Shown one piece after another: positions 1 through 6,280 of a stretch of 8,868 nucleotides of DNA. Position 1 is the first letter of the stretch. The number at the start of each line of letters is the position of its first letter. Below the pieces are notes generated by a model. That model was not told the DNA's origin, ran no database searches, and saw nothing but the letters and a program-made list of their open reading frames with translations. A program made the position numbers and the translations under genes. The DNA comes from Deltaproteobacteria bacterium (lineage in GTDB: Bacteria; Desulfobacterota; Syntrophia; Syntrophales; UBA5619), in NCBI GenBank assembly GCA_026388345.1, contig JAPLJY010000048.1, forward strand, positions 1-8,868, written 5' to 3'.

Positions 1-37
1 CCGGTGCGACGTTATGTTCGATGATCTGGATGTTCAT
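1..37 (-). CDS. Start of an unidentified gene (partial, runs off left edge)
   Basis: On the minus strand an ATG at 37-35 opens a frame reading MNIQIIEHNVAP to the window edge. It lies 77 bases downstream of the permease stop, on the same strand, so it could be the next gene of that transcript. The upstream sequence has only a distant GAGAG and no good Shine-Dalgarno, and 12 residues are too few to identify a family. The call rests on position, strand and a plausible N-terminus. It could equally be a chance ATG. Confidence 0.25.
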   Translation of the reverse strand, partial: MNIQIIEHNVAP

Positions 38-114
38 TTGTAAACATCTACTCTCGATCCGATTTTAAGGACGTAGATTGGCGCTTTTGTCTTTCTGGGA
101 GAGGCGGAAAAGCA

Positions 115-1521
115 TCAGTGAATGGCTCCGATCATCCGCCAATAGGGCACACTGACCAACAACGCAACGACAACGGCTATGATATAACAGAGGCCTGCCG
201 TGAGAATGTGGCCGGCTGCCCACCCCTTGTTCCGGATGATTCCTTCCGCCATCAGTATCCAGGGCTGCTGATACCCCAGCAGGAAAAAGTTGATGCCGGC
301 CAGGTAGGCAAAGGTTGCGACCAGCGGGTGGATCCCGAATTGATTCCATACCGGAATGAGCACGGTCGTTGTCAGGGCGATGGCGGAGTAACCCCAGGGA
401 ACGTCGATAAAGCGTATGAGCAATATCCCGAATGTGGCCACCATCATGAAAAGGAGAGGATTGGGCGCCAGGGACAGCATCGCGGGTTCCAGCAGGGGTG
501 CAATCCAGGCCGACACCCCTGCCTCCATAAAGATCGTTGAAAGGCCTATGGTTACGCCAAAGAACACGATGATGTCCCAGTTGGCCCCGGTTCCGATCTC
601 TTCAGCTTCGATAATCCCGAACAGGAGTAGCAGAAACAGCGCCAGCAGGGCCGTGGCGGCTGCCGGAATGCCGTGTATTTTTTCCGTGGTAAACAATACC
701 AGGGAACCCAGAAGAATCAGGGCTGTGATGATTTCCTGCCGGGTGACGGGACCCAGTTCGGCGTACTGCTTCTTAAAGGTGTCGCGCGGTATCCCGATAT
801 CCTCTTTGGGCTTCATCAAAAGATAAACCAGAATGATATATACAACCGTAACGACAAACCAGGGCAACGCCAGCATTTTGAACCAGTTGTCGAAGGTGGC
901 CAGCGGCTTGAGTGCGGGCGGCAGGAACCCGATCATGATCGGTCCGGACAGAGATCCGGTCAGCCAGCCGGTGCCGGGGAAAATGCACATCGCAAAGGCG
1001 ATCAGGGCAATATACGCGGAGCCCTTGGATTTGTGTTCCTGTTTGCACGCATCGATGATCCCGAGTGCAATGGGCATCACAATGGCAAGGCGTACCGTGA
1101 TGGATGGGGTCAGAGCCGACAGGGCCATCCCGATGATGAACCAGCTCAGGGCCATGGTCGCCCAACTGGGGGTGAAACTTTTCAGCACGCTGTAGGCGAT
1201 TCTCTTGCCGAGCCCCGTTTTCTGCAGCACAAAACCAAAATACAGGGCGGGGATGAGTATCCAGACCGCAGGACTGACAAAGCCGGAGGCAACGACAGAA
1301 TACTTCAGCCCCAACACCAGACAGCCGGCCACCAAAAATGCAGAACCCGCAAGGAAAGGCACCCCGCCGGGCTTGAAAATCCACAAACCGAGGGTAATCA
1401 TTACAGAAGCTATAACATAATGGCCCAGGGGCGCCAAGCCGGCGAAAGGCTTGATCAGGGCCATCATCAGAGCCATCAGTGTTACGATCACAACCCCTGT
1501 GATACGGGAATCTCGAAACAT
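115..1521 (-). CDS. SLC13/DASS-type divalent anion (dicarboxylate/sulfate-like) permease
   Basis: This is a 468-residue inner-membrane protein with about 11-13 hydrophobic segments, the usual size for the divalent anion:Na+ symporter (DASS, CitT/SLC13) family, which imports dicarboxylates, tricarboxylates or sulfate. Family-like features are the re-entrant region near residues 134-152 (LTPSITVRLAIVMP), the conserved stretch around 314-340 (NWDIIVFFG followed by MEAGVSAWIA), and a second Thr-rich re-entrant region around 378-390 (ALTTTVLIP). The canonical Ser-Asn-Thr motifs that bind sodium and substrate carboxylate are not intact: TPSIT stands where SNT is expected. Substrate and coupling ion therefore cannot be assigned. 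The ATG start at 1521 is backed by an AGGAG Shine-Dalgarno seven bases upstream. It lies downstream of the binding-protein/permease remnant on the same strand, with its own AT-rich leader. The family call is firm; the substrate is unknown. Confidence 0.88.
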   Translation of the reverse strand: MFRDSRITGVVIVTLMALMMALIKPFAGLAPLGHYVIASVMITLGLWIFKPGGVPFLAGSAFLVAGCLVLGLKYSVVASGFVSPAVWILIPALYFGFVLQKTGLGKRIAYSVLKSFTPSWATMALSWFIIGMALSALTPSITVRLAIVMPIALGIIDACKQEHKSKGSAYIALIAFAMCIFPGTGWLTGSLSGPIMIGFLPPALKPLATFDNWFKMLALPWFVVTVVYIILVYLLMKPKEDIGIPRDTFKKQYAELGPVTRQEIITALILLGSLVLFTTEKIHGIPAAATALLALFLLLLFGIIEAEEIGTGANWDIIVFFGVTIGLSTIFMEAGVSAWIAPLLEPAMLSLAPNPLLFMMVATFGILLIRFIDVPWGYSAIALTTTVLIPVWNQFGIHPLVATFAYLAGINFFLLGYQQPWILMAEGIIRNKGWAAGHILTAGLCYIIAVVVALLVSVPYWRMIGAIH

Positions 1522-1569
1522 TCAACAGCTCCTCTCTTGATTTCACTGCTGTTCACGGTAGTAGTTTGA

Positions 1570-1607
1570 ATATTAGGAATAACTATTATAATTACATGTC
1601 ACTTCAA
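1570..1607 (-). promoter_or_regulatory. AT-rich leader with possible promoter of the permease gene
   Basis: The 122-base gap between the ABC permease remnant and the anion permease holds an AT-rich block. On the minus strand a perfect TATAAT lies at 1590-1585, but no good -35 sits at 16-18 bp. The nearest -35-like words, TTGAAG (1607-1602) and GTGACA (1602-1597), are too close to it. The gap suggests separate expression of the transporter, but the promoter call is weak. Confidence 0.25.
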
Positions 1608-1643
1608 TCATTCCCTGCCGTATTCCTGTCCTGTTTCTACATC

Positions 1644-1970
1644 TCAAAAGCCTGGCAAGGCGATTCTCTTTTCCGGCCCCCGCGCTGTTACAACAATGAG
1701 CGAAACCAGTGTCAGGCAGACCAGTCCGGCCATCATGCAGGCCTTGAAGAATTCAAAGTTCGTCGAGGCGACCCCCTGGATCTGGGAAAAGAAATCGTTG
1801 TACTGGATCAGAAAGGCGACGGAGGTATCCTTGAAGTTCCGGATGACCTGGTTGGTCGACGAGGGGACGGCCAACCGCAACACCTGAGGGAGGATGATCA
1901 ACCGGAATATCTCCGGCGGGGTGAAGCCCGCGCCCGCGGCCAGCACCTCAAGGATGTGCCAGAAAGTCAT
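1644..1970 (-). pseudogene. Polar amino-acid ABC transporter permease, C-terminal remnant
   Basis: The 108 codons match the C-terminal half of HisM/GlnP-type inner-membrane permeases. The cytoplasmic EAA loop that docks on the ATPase is visible (residues 7-29, EVLAAGAGFTPPEIFRLIILPQ), followed by the family stretch LRLAVPSSTNQVIRNFKDTS (32-51), a last transmembrane helix at about 77-96 and a basic C-terminus. Full-length members have about 220 residues, so roughly the first 110, including the first transmembrane helices, are missing. They cannot be restored by a frameshift, because the binding-protein gene ends only 20 bases upstream. The simplest reading is an internal deletion that joined the end of the binding-protein gene to the middle of the permease gene. 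No clear ribosome binding site precedes the ATG. No ATPase gene follows. Translation of this fragment would not give a working channel by itself. Confidence 0.75.
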
Positions 1971-1989
1971 CGGTCCGCCGCCAGCCCTT

Positions 1990-2730
1990 CTATCCCATCC
2001 ACTTGTCGACCAGGGCCTTGAGTTTCTCCGGACCCAGTTCTTTCATGTAGCGGTTAAAATCGTCGCGTAATGCGGAATCCGTGGGAAAGGCGAATCCGAA
2101 GGTATCAAACCCCGTGAATACATAACTGTCCTGAATGTCGATTTTCTTTTTGTAGACGCCGGCAACCGATCCGTCCAGAAAGGCCAGGTCCAGGTTGCCG
2201 TTCTGCAGGTCGGCGAGGACCTCGTTATAGGTGGGATACATCTTGACGGAACTCAGCATGTAGATTCCCTTGGGCTCCAGGTCGTCTTTGATGAAGGCGC
2301 TGTAGGCCATGCCGCGGGGATAGCCGATCGAATATTTTTTCAAATCGGCGAGGTCTTTGATCCGGATGTTCCTTTTTTTCAGGCTGACCAGATTCCAGGT
2401 GTTGTCCATGTAAGGCTCGGAGAAATCCATCTTCTCCTTGCGCTTTTCCGTAATCGAAATCCCGGAAAAGGCCACATCGGCCTGTCCTGATATGACCGCC
2501 CCTAACATCCCTTGCCAGTCGTAAGCCATAATCTTGTATTGGTATCCCCTAACCTTGCAGAAGCCCTCAAATATTTCCAGGTCGAGCCCCTGGTATTTCC
2601 CGTTTTCCTCATACATGTTCGGAGGCGACATCGGGCATGCCGCCACCTTGAGCATCTTGGCTTCTTCTTTCTTCGTACATCCGCAAAGGACCAGCGACAG
2701 AATGCAAAACACGAATATGATTTTCTTCAT
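1990..2730 (-). CDS. Amino-acid-type ABC substrate-binding lipoprotein (SBP family 3)
   Basis: This is a 246-residue extracytoplasmic solute receptor of bacterial SBP family 3, which captures polar amino acids or similar small ligands for an ABC importer. A lipoprotein signal peptide is clear: MKK, a hydrophobic core and the lipobox LCGC with lipidated Cys18. The family signature is present at 48-57 (QGLDLEIFEG), the ligand-contact block at 90-107 (ISITEKRKEKMDFSEPYM) keeps the usual binding Arg97, and a second-lobe Asp (FLDGS, Asp186) is at the usual place. The frame stays open upstream for 69 more codons, but the ATG at 2730 is chosen because it starts the signal peptide and follows AAGAGGA at a 5-base spacing. 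It is first in a transcript with a strong promoter at 2888-2916. Its partner permease is truncated and no ATPase is nearby, so it may now be an orphan receptor or serve another importer. Confidence 0.92.
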   Translation of the reverse strand: MKKIIFVFCILSLVLCGCTKKEEAKMLKVAACPMSPPNMYEENGKYQGLDLEIFEGFCKVRGYQYKIMAYDWQGMLGAVISGQADVAFSGISITEKRKEKMDFSEPYMDNTWNLVSLKKRNIRIKDLADLKKYSIGYPRGMAYSAFIKDDLEPKGIYMLSSVKMYPTYNEVLADLQNGNLDLAFLDGSVAGVYKKKIDIQDSYVFTGFDTFGFAFPTDSALRDDFNRYMKELGPEKLKALVDKWMG

Positions 2731-2887
2731 CAGAATCCTCTTCTTTTCTTTTTCGTCATCCGGCCGTCCTTGATTATTTTGCCGTTTCCCCGTCCGCCCG
2801 GAGATCTTCGCGAATCGGCCTGAAACCTGGAACCAATGTGTGAGACAAACCCTTAAGAACGGAAAAGAATATGCTTTTCGCGGATGG

Positions 2888-2916
2888 AGAATATGAAAAG
2901 CCGTATGGCATGTCAA
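2888..2916 (-). promoter_or_regulatory. Sigma70-type promoter of the binding-protein gene
   Basis: On the minus strand a perfect -35 TTGACA (2916-2911) is followed after exactly 17 bp by TATTCT (2893-2888, 4 of 6 to TATAAT). Transcription would start near 2881, giving an untranslated leader of about 150 bases before the ATG at 2730. A second TTGACA lies 21 bp further upstream (2937-2932). Both copies are followed by three bases and CATA. Confidence 0.6.
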
Positions 2917-2921
2917 GGATA

Positions 2922-2968
2922 TTTTATGACCTGTCAAGCCACAACAGAAATGTCCTGTTTTATGACCT
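2922..2968. repeat. 11-bp direct repeat upstream of the promoter (possible operator)
   Basis: TTTTATGACCT occurs at 2922-2932 and again at 2958-2968 on the plus strand, 36 bp apart start to start. Between them is a small inverted repeat, AACAG-N7-CTGTT (2943-2947 and 2955-2959). The block sits just upstream of and overlapping the second TTGACA of the binding-protein promoter, where an activator or repressor would bind. No regulator gene is adjacent, so the binding protein is unknown. Confidence 0.5.
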
Positions 2969-2987
2969 TTAATTTCTCCAAAATTGT

Positions 2988-3119
2988 GCGATGGCCGTTC
3001 CTGCGGAAGCGGGATTCCGATCCGAAAGATCGGAGGCCCGGCCGAACGTAGCCCCTGTCGGCAACACCATCTTTAAGTCAGTCGGGAGGAAAGAAGGCCG
3101 CCCGCCTGGATCCCATCGT
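2988..3119. ncRNA. Possible structured RNA in the intergenic region (strand unresolved)
   Basis: The gap between the binding-protein and hydrolase genes has no credible gene. Within it, GCGATGG (2989-2995) can pair with CCATCGT (3113-3119) to close a GC-rich domain. Inside it are a perfect 7-bp hairpin at 3016-3034 (TCCGATC, loop CGAAA, GATCGGA), a GCCGA/TCGGC stem around 3041-3062, and a GGAA/TTCC hairpin around 3005-3018. I could not match it to any riboswitch class I know: c-di-GMP, ZTP, fluoride, SAM, cobalamin, glycine and TPP core motifs are all absent. It lies upstream of the predicted start of the binding-protein transcript, so it is not simply that gene's leader. It may also be only GC-rich spacer. 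Confidence 0.2.
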
Positions 3120-3214
3120 GGCGCTAAGGCATGAGTGAGCGGCATGGCGGTGGAGTTAATCTTAGCTCCATCGCAAGATCCATAACGCTGATGTTTGACG
3201 GTTCCAAGTGCGGA

Positions 3215-4114
3215 TCAACGGAGATATTTTCCGAACCATTGAAAGACCCGGTTCCATCCGTCAACCGCAGCCACCGGCCGGTAATCCGCGCGATCCACCA
3301 TGAAGAAGGAGTGGCCGGCGTTATCATACGTATGGAACTCGTAGGTCTTTCCCCATTTCTTGAGCTCCGCTTCGGTCTTCGCCACATCCCCGGGCGAGGG
3401 ACGCTTGTCCTCCCTGCCAAAAAATCCGAGCAGAGGACAGCTCAGGTCCTTCGTATAATCGAGCGGATCAACGGGTTGACGCGGCGTCAGTCCCTCCTTG
3501 CCTGCCCCGACACCGCCGCCGTAGCAATCGACCGCGGCGTCGATCCCCTTGAGCGTGCACGCGGCCAGATAGACTTGCCGCCCCCCGGAACAGTAGCCGA
3601 TGATGCCGACCTTCCCGTTGAGATACGGCAGGGCGCGGAGATACCGTATCGCGCCTTCGACATCACCCATGGTGCGGTTGTCCGGCATGCCGCCGGCCTC
3701 CCGGACGCTCGCGCTGTTTGCCTCGGGCGACCCTTTGCCTTCGCGGAAATGAAGATTCGGCGAGATGGCCGCATAGCCGTGGTACGCGAGCTTGCGGGTG
3801 ATCTCCTTCGTCGCCTCGTCCCAGCCGGGCATATGGTGGATCACCACGACCCCGGGGTGGGGGCCGGGTCCCGTGGGCCGCGCCAGGTAGGCATCGATCG
3901 TGTCGCCCTCGTGTCCGCGCATCTTCACGATCTCCGCGCACATGGCTTCAGACGGCATCCCCTTGGCCGGCTGCGCGGGCTTCGGCGCCGCCGTTGACGC
4001 CGCAAGCACCGTCCCTGCCGCACCTGCCACCACTCCCCCCACCGCTCCGGCCGCAGTCCCCATGATGAAATCCCTCCGCGTTAGTCCTTTCCGATTTTTT
4101 TCGACGAAACTCAT
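3215..4114 (-). CDS. Tat-exported dienelactone hydrolase family protein
   Basis: This is a 299-residue alpha/beta hydrolase of the dienelactone hydrolase family, which hydrolyses ester or lactone bonds with a Cys-Asp-His triad. The triad is visible: Cys175 in GYCSGG, Asp236 in FFGREDKRPSP and His268 in DNAGHSFF. Glu100 (PGWDEATKEI) matches the family's conserved Glu that tunes the cysteine. The N-terminus carries a twin-arginine signal (TRRDFIM, Arg13-Arg14, then a Gly/Ala-rich hydrophobic stretch to about residue 40), so the enzyme is probably folded in the cytoplasm and sent to the periplasm. A Pro/Ala linker (41-52) precedes the catalytic domain. The ATG at 4114 follows AGGGGGA at 8 bases. 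It is transcribed divergently from the radical SAM gene, with a shared 115-bp spacer. The family and export calls are strong; the natural substrate is unknown and need not be a dienelactone. Confidence 0.93.
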   Translation of the reverse strand: MSFVEKNRKGLTRRDFIMGTAAGAVGGVVAGAAGTVLAASTAAPKPAQPAKGMPSEAMCAEIVKMRGHEGDTIDAYLARPTGPGPHPGVVVIHHMPGWDEATKEITRKLAYHGYAAISPNLHFREGKGSPEANSASVREAGGMPDNRTMGDVEGAIRYLRALPYLNGKVGIIGYCSGGRQVYLAACTLKGIDAAVDCYGGGVGAGKEGLTPRQPVDPLDYTKDLSCPLLGFFGREDKRPSPGDVAKTEAELKKWGKTYEFHTYDNAGHSFFMVDRADYRPVAAVDGWNRVFQWFGKYLR

Positions 4115-4164
4115 ACGTATTTTCCCCCTTTAAAAAAGTGCTTCGGTTTCCGGGAATATTCTGT

Positions 4165-4193
4165 AGTATACTTCATGCCGCAACTGGGGGCAA
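4165..4193 (-). promoter_or_regulatory. Candidate promoter of the hydrolase gene in the divergent spacer
   Basis: On the minus strand TTGCCC (4193-4188, 4 of 6 to the -35 consensus) and TATACT (4170-4165, 5 of 6 to the -10) are 17 bp apart, predicting a start near 4158 and a 44-base leader. The -10 lies inside the perfect palindrome AGTATACT (4165-4172). The same palindrome therefore offers a TATACT to the plus-strand gene, although no good plus -35 is seen. The two genes may share control. Confidence 0.4.
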
Positions 4194-4218
4194 CATTATC
4201 GGCCCACTTTTTCGGCTC

Positions 4219-4225
4219 AGGAGGG
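4219..4225 (+). promoter_or_regulatory. Shine-Dalgarno that fixes the GTG start of the maturase-like gene
   Basis: AGGAGGG ends four bases before a GTG at 4230. This is the strongest ribosome binding site in the window and supports GTG rather than any internal ATG as the start. The radical SAM domain begins directly afterwards. Confidence 0.8.
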
Positions 4226-4229
4226 ACGC

Positions 4230-5492
4230 GTGGTCAAAGCTTCACGGGAATTCCAGATCTTTGCAAAACCCGCAGGGGCCGCCTGCAACCTCGATTGCCG
4301 CTACTGTTACTACCTGCAAAAGGACCGGCTCTACCCGGAGGGCGACTCGTTTCGCATGCCCGACGATCTGCTGGAGGAGTACATCCGGGAGCAGATCGCA
4401 ATCGCCCCCGAACCGGATATCAATTTCTTCTGGCACGGCGGCGAGCCGACCATCCTCGGGATAGACTATTTCCGCAAGATCACCGGGCTGCAGCGCAAAC
4501 ACCTGCCCCCCGGCAGGCGCATCAGCAACGGCATCCAGACGAACGGCGTGCTCCTCGACGACGACTGGTGCCGCTTTTTTGCGGCTGAACATTTTTCCGT
4601 GGGCTTGAGCCTCGACGGTCCGCCGGCGCTGCACGACGTCTATCGCGTGACCAGGGACGGGAAGCCCTCGCACCGGCAAGCGATGCAGGGCTATCGGCTC
4701 CTGCGCAAACACAAGGTCCCGGTGGATCTCCTGTGCGTCGTGCATGCCGGGAACGTCCGGCATCCCCTCGAGGTGTACCGCTTCTTCAGGGAGATCAAAG
4801 CCCAATACATCAGCTTCATCCCGCTCGTCGAGCCGCAGCCGGCTTCCCGGGGCGGCGTGAGCGAGCGCACCGTGCCGGCCGAAGCGTTCGGCGCCTTCCT
4901 GTGCGCCGTCTTCGACGAGTGGGTGCGGCGGGACGTCGGGCGGATCATCGTGCAGATCTTCGAGGAGGCGGCGAGGCCGGCATACGGCCAGGACCATTCC
5001 CTGTGCATCTTCCGGCCCACCTGCGGGGATGTCCCGGTGGTCGAGCACAACGGCGACTTCTATTCCTGCGATCACTTCGTCACCCCCGAGCACCGCCTCG
5101 GCAACATCCGCACGACCCCGCTTGTCGAACTTATCGAACATCCGGCACAGCTCGCCTTTGGCCAGGCCAAGCGGGAGACGTTGCCGTACTGCTGCCGAGA
5201 GTGTGAAGTCAGGGACATGTGCAACGGGGGATGCCCGAAGGATCGCATCATCCGGACCCCGGACGGCGAAGCGGGGCTGAACTACCTGTGTGCGGGCTAT
5301 CGCCGGTTCTTCGCCTACTGCCGCGACTACACCGGGCAAATGGCGGCGCTGCGATTGGCCGGGCAACCGCCCGAGCAGATGATGCAGGTGCTCCGGGACG
5401 CGGAGGTCAAGACGCATCCCGCAGCCGGGCGTAACGATCCCTGCCCCTGCGGCAGCGGCCGCAAATACAAGAAATGCTGCCTGAACGCGTGA
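4230..5492 (+). CDS. Anaerobic sulfatase-maturase (anSME)-like radical SAM/SPASM enzyme with SEC-C tail
   Basis: This 420-residue cytoplasmic iron-sulfur enzyme resembles anaerobic sulfatase-maturating enzymes, which oxidise a Cys or Ser of a sulfatase to formylglycine. The radical SAM cluster motif CX3CX2C is at Cys19, Cys23 and Cys26 (ending CYYLQK), with the SAM-binding GGEP at 70-73. The C-terminal SPASM region has Cys259, Cys265, Cys280, Cys322, Cys325, Cys331, Cys335 and Cys354. The 3-, 6- and 4-residue spacings match the two auxiliary [4Fe-4S] clusters of the Clostridium perfringens enzyme. Asp281, right after Cys280, fits the position of the catalytic base. Residues 405-417 (PCPCGSG...KKCC) form a SEC-C zinc motif, a tail seen on some family members. 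The start is GTG with a strong AGGAGG. No sulfatase is in the window, so a substrate encoded elsewhere, or another peptide modification, is possible. Confidence 0.92.
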   Translation: MVKASREFQIFAKPAGAACNLDCRYCYYLQKDRLYPEGDSFRMPDDLLEEYIREQIAIAPEPDINFFWHGGEPTILGIDYFRKITGLQRKHLPPGRRISNGIQTNGVLLDDDWCRFFAAEHFSVGLSLDGPPALHDVYRVTRDGKPSHRQAMQGYRLLRKHKVPVDLLCVVHAGNVRHPLEVYRFFREIKAQYISFIPLVEPQPASRGGVSERTVPAEAFGAFLCAVFDEWVRRDVGRIIVQIFEEAARPAYGQDHSLCIFRPTCGDVPVVEHNGDFYSCDHFVTPEHRLGNIRTTPLVELIEHPAQLAFGQAKRETLPYCCRECEVRDMCNGGCPKDRIIRTPDGEAGLNYLCAGYRRFFAYCRDYTGQMAALRLAGQPPEQMMQVLRDAEVKTHPAAGRNDPCPCGSGRKYKKCCLNA

Positions 5493-5584
5493 AATGACCC
5501 TTTATGAACAGCCTCAAGAATGGAGCGATGCGGGATGCTGATTCTCGGCAACAAACCGCCTGCGAAAGCAAAACATCAGAGCCC

Positions 5585-5899
5585 TCATGCTGCGCGTAAC
5601 GGCTTGATCTTTTCGATCTCCGTCTGATAGCCCAGTTTCGCCTGCCACAGGTCATTTGCACGCTGGGCATTCAACCAGAACTCCGGGGTGTTGCCGAACA
5701 GTTGGGCCAGCCGCAGGGCCAGCACCGGGCTGATGGCCCGTTTCTCCCGAAGGACCTCATTGACCGTCTGACGCGATACACCCAAAGCTTCTGCCAACCC
5801 GGCCGTCGTCAGCCCATAGTCCGGAAGAAAATCCTCCCGGAGCATCTCCCCCGGATGGGTGGGTCCGATGATCCGCGGTTCCTGATTTTCGATAGCCAT
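5585..5899 (-). CDS. higA: HigA-type antitoxin, XRE-family DNA-binding protein
   Basis: This 104-residue protein is the antidote and autorepressor of a type II toxin-antitoxin pair. The N-terminal HPGEMLREDFLPDYGL (15-30) is typical of HigA. It is followed by a Cro/C1-type helix-turn-helix at about 31-53 (TTAGLAEALGVSRQTVNEVL) and the family segment ALRLAQLFGNTPEFWLNAQ (61-79). The length is normal. It follows the toxin gene with a 10-base gap. Its AAGGAG ribosome site overlaps the end of the toxin stop codon, six bases before the ATG, so the pair should be translationally linked. In this family the protein wraps the toxin and represses the shared promoter; the palindrome at 6208-6217 is the likely site. 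Identity is firm, activity untested. Confidence 0.95.
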   Translation of the reverse strand: MAIENQEPRIIGPTHPGEMLREDFLPDYGLTTAGLAEALGVSRQTVNEVLREKRAISPVLALRLAQLFGNTPEFWLNAQRANDLWQAKLGYQTEIEKIKPLRAA

Positions 5900-5909
5900 C
5901 GTCTTCTCC

Positions 5910-6191
5910 TTAATGATAATCAGTGACTTCTACTTCGTATGCATCACCATCCTGGAAGCGAAAACAGATTCGCCATTGATCGTTGATGGAAATGGCGAAT
6001 TGGCCTTCCCGGTCTCCTTTCAGGGCGTGGAGGCGATTGCTCGGCGGCGCCTTCAGGTCGTCCAGGCAGGTGGCCAGGTCGATGTATTCCAGACGTCTGA
6101 CTGCCCTTCGCAGAAGATCCGGCGCAAGCCGTTTCGATTTACCCGTCATGAAGAGAGTCTGCGTGTGTTTGTCGGAAAAAGTTTTAATCAC
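5910..6191 (-). CDS. higB: HigB-type mRNA interferase toxin (RelE superfamily)
   Basis: This 93-residue, full-length HigB-family toxin would cleave mRNA on the ribosome. Family features include the N-terminal MIKTFSDK, a helix-rich first half, RLHALKGDREGQFAISIN (53-70), DQWRICFRFQDGDAYEVEV (71-89) and the terminal DYH typical of HigB. The basic and aromatic residues expected at a RelE-type active site are present (His55, Lys58, Arg61, Arg74). Toxin-before-antitoxin order is the hallmark of higBA. The start is GTG at 6191: the in-frame upstream codons reach a stop (TAA) with no other start, and there is no Shine-Dalgarno. The predicted transcription start falls on this GTG, so the message may be leaderless, which would keep toxin synthesis low. 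Confidence 0.95.
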   Translation of the reverse strand: MIKTFSDKHTQTLFMTGKSKRLAPDLLRRAVRRLEYIDLATCLDDLKAPPSNRLHALKGDREGQFAISINDQWRICFRFQDGDAYEVEVTDYH

Positions 6192-6197
6192 GATGGC

Positions 6198-6226
6198 ATA
6201 TTAACTTGTCACGTGACGCTTGTCAA
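6198..6226 (-). promoter_or_regulatory. higBA promoter
   Basis: On the minus strand TTGACA (6226-6221) and TAATAT (6203-6198, 4 of 6) are separated by 17 bp. The +1 would fall at about 6191, the G of the toxin GTG. The spacer holds a perfect palindrome, so repression by the antitoxin at this site is expected. Confidence 0.65.
6205..6225. promoter_or_regulatory. Palindromic operator in the higBA promoter
   Basis: GTCACGTGAC (6208-6217) is a perfect 10-bp palindrome lying wholly between the -35 and -10 boxes. It is flanked and partly overlapped by two direct copies of CTTGTCA (6205-6211 and 6219-6225) with a 14-bp period. A dimeric helix-turn-helix antitoxin bound here would block RNA polymerase. 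The assignment to HigA is by position and family habit. Confidence 0.55.
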
Positions 6227-6280
6227 GGGATATATCAGGGAAGCGCTCTTGGGCTTCATCGATCGACCTGCGGTGAATAG

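Noticed and set aside
673..1569. Long plus-strand frame of 298 codons opposite the anion permease
   Set aside because: Its product is low-complexity Gly/Gln/Arg/His-rich with no family pattern, while the minus strand encodes a clear membrane transporter.
2731..2937. Upstream extension of the binding-protein frame by 69 codons
   Set aside because: The lipoprotein signal peptide and a well-spaced AAGAGGA place the start at 2730, and the promoter lies inside the would-be extension.
3000..3120. Known riboswitch classes (c-di-GMP, ZTP, fluoride, SAM, cobalamin, glycine, TPP, guanidine) and the SRP RNA core
   Set aside because: Short look-alikes such as CGGCAAC, CCGCCTGG and GTCAG..GGAGGAAAG occur, but the conserved core of none of these is complete.
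3131..3997. Plus-strand frame of 288 codons opposite the dienelactone hydrolase
   Set aside because: It mirrors a strong minus-strand gene with a visible catalytic triad; GC-rich DNA commonly leaves such open antisense frames.
4242..5417. Minus-strand frame of 391 codons opposite the radical SAM gene
   Set aside because: Its Arg/Val/Asp-rich product has no recognisable domain, and the plus-strand gene has all expected cysteine motifs and a strong ribosome site.
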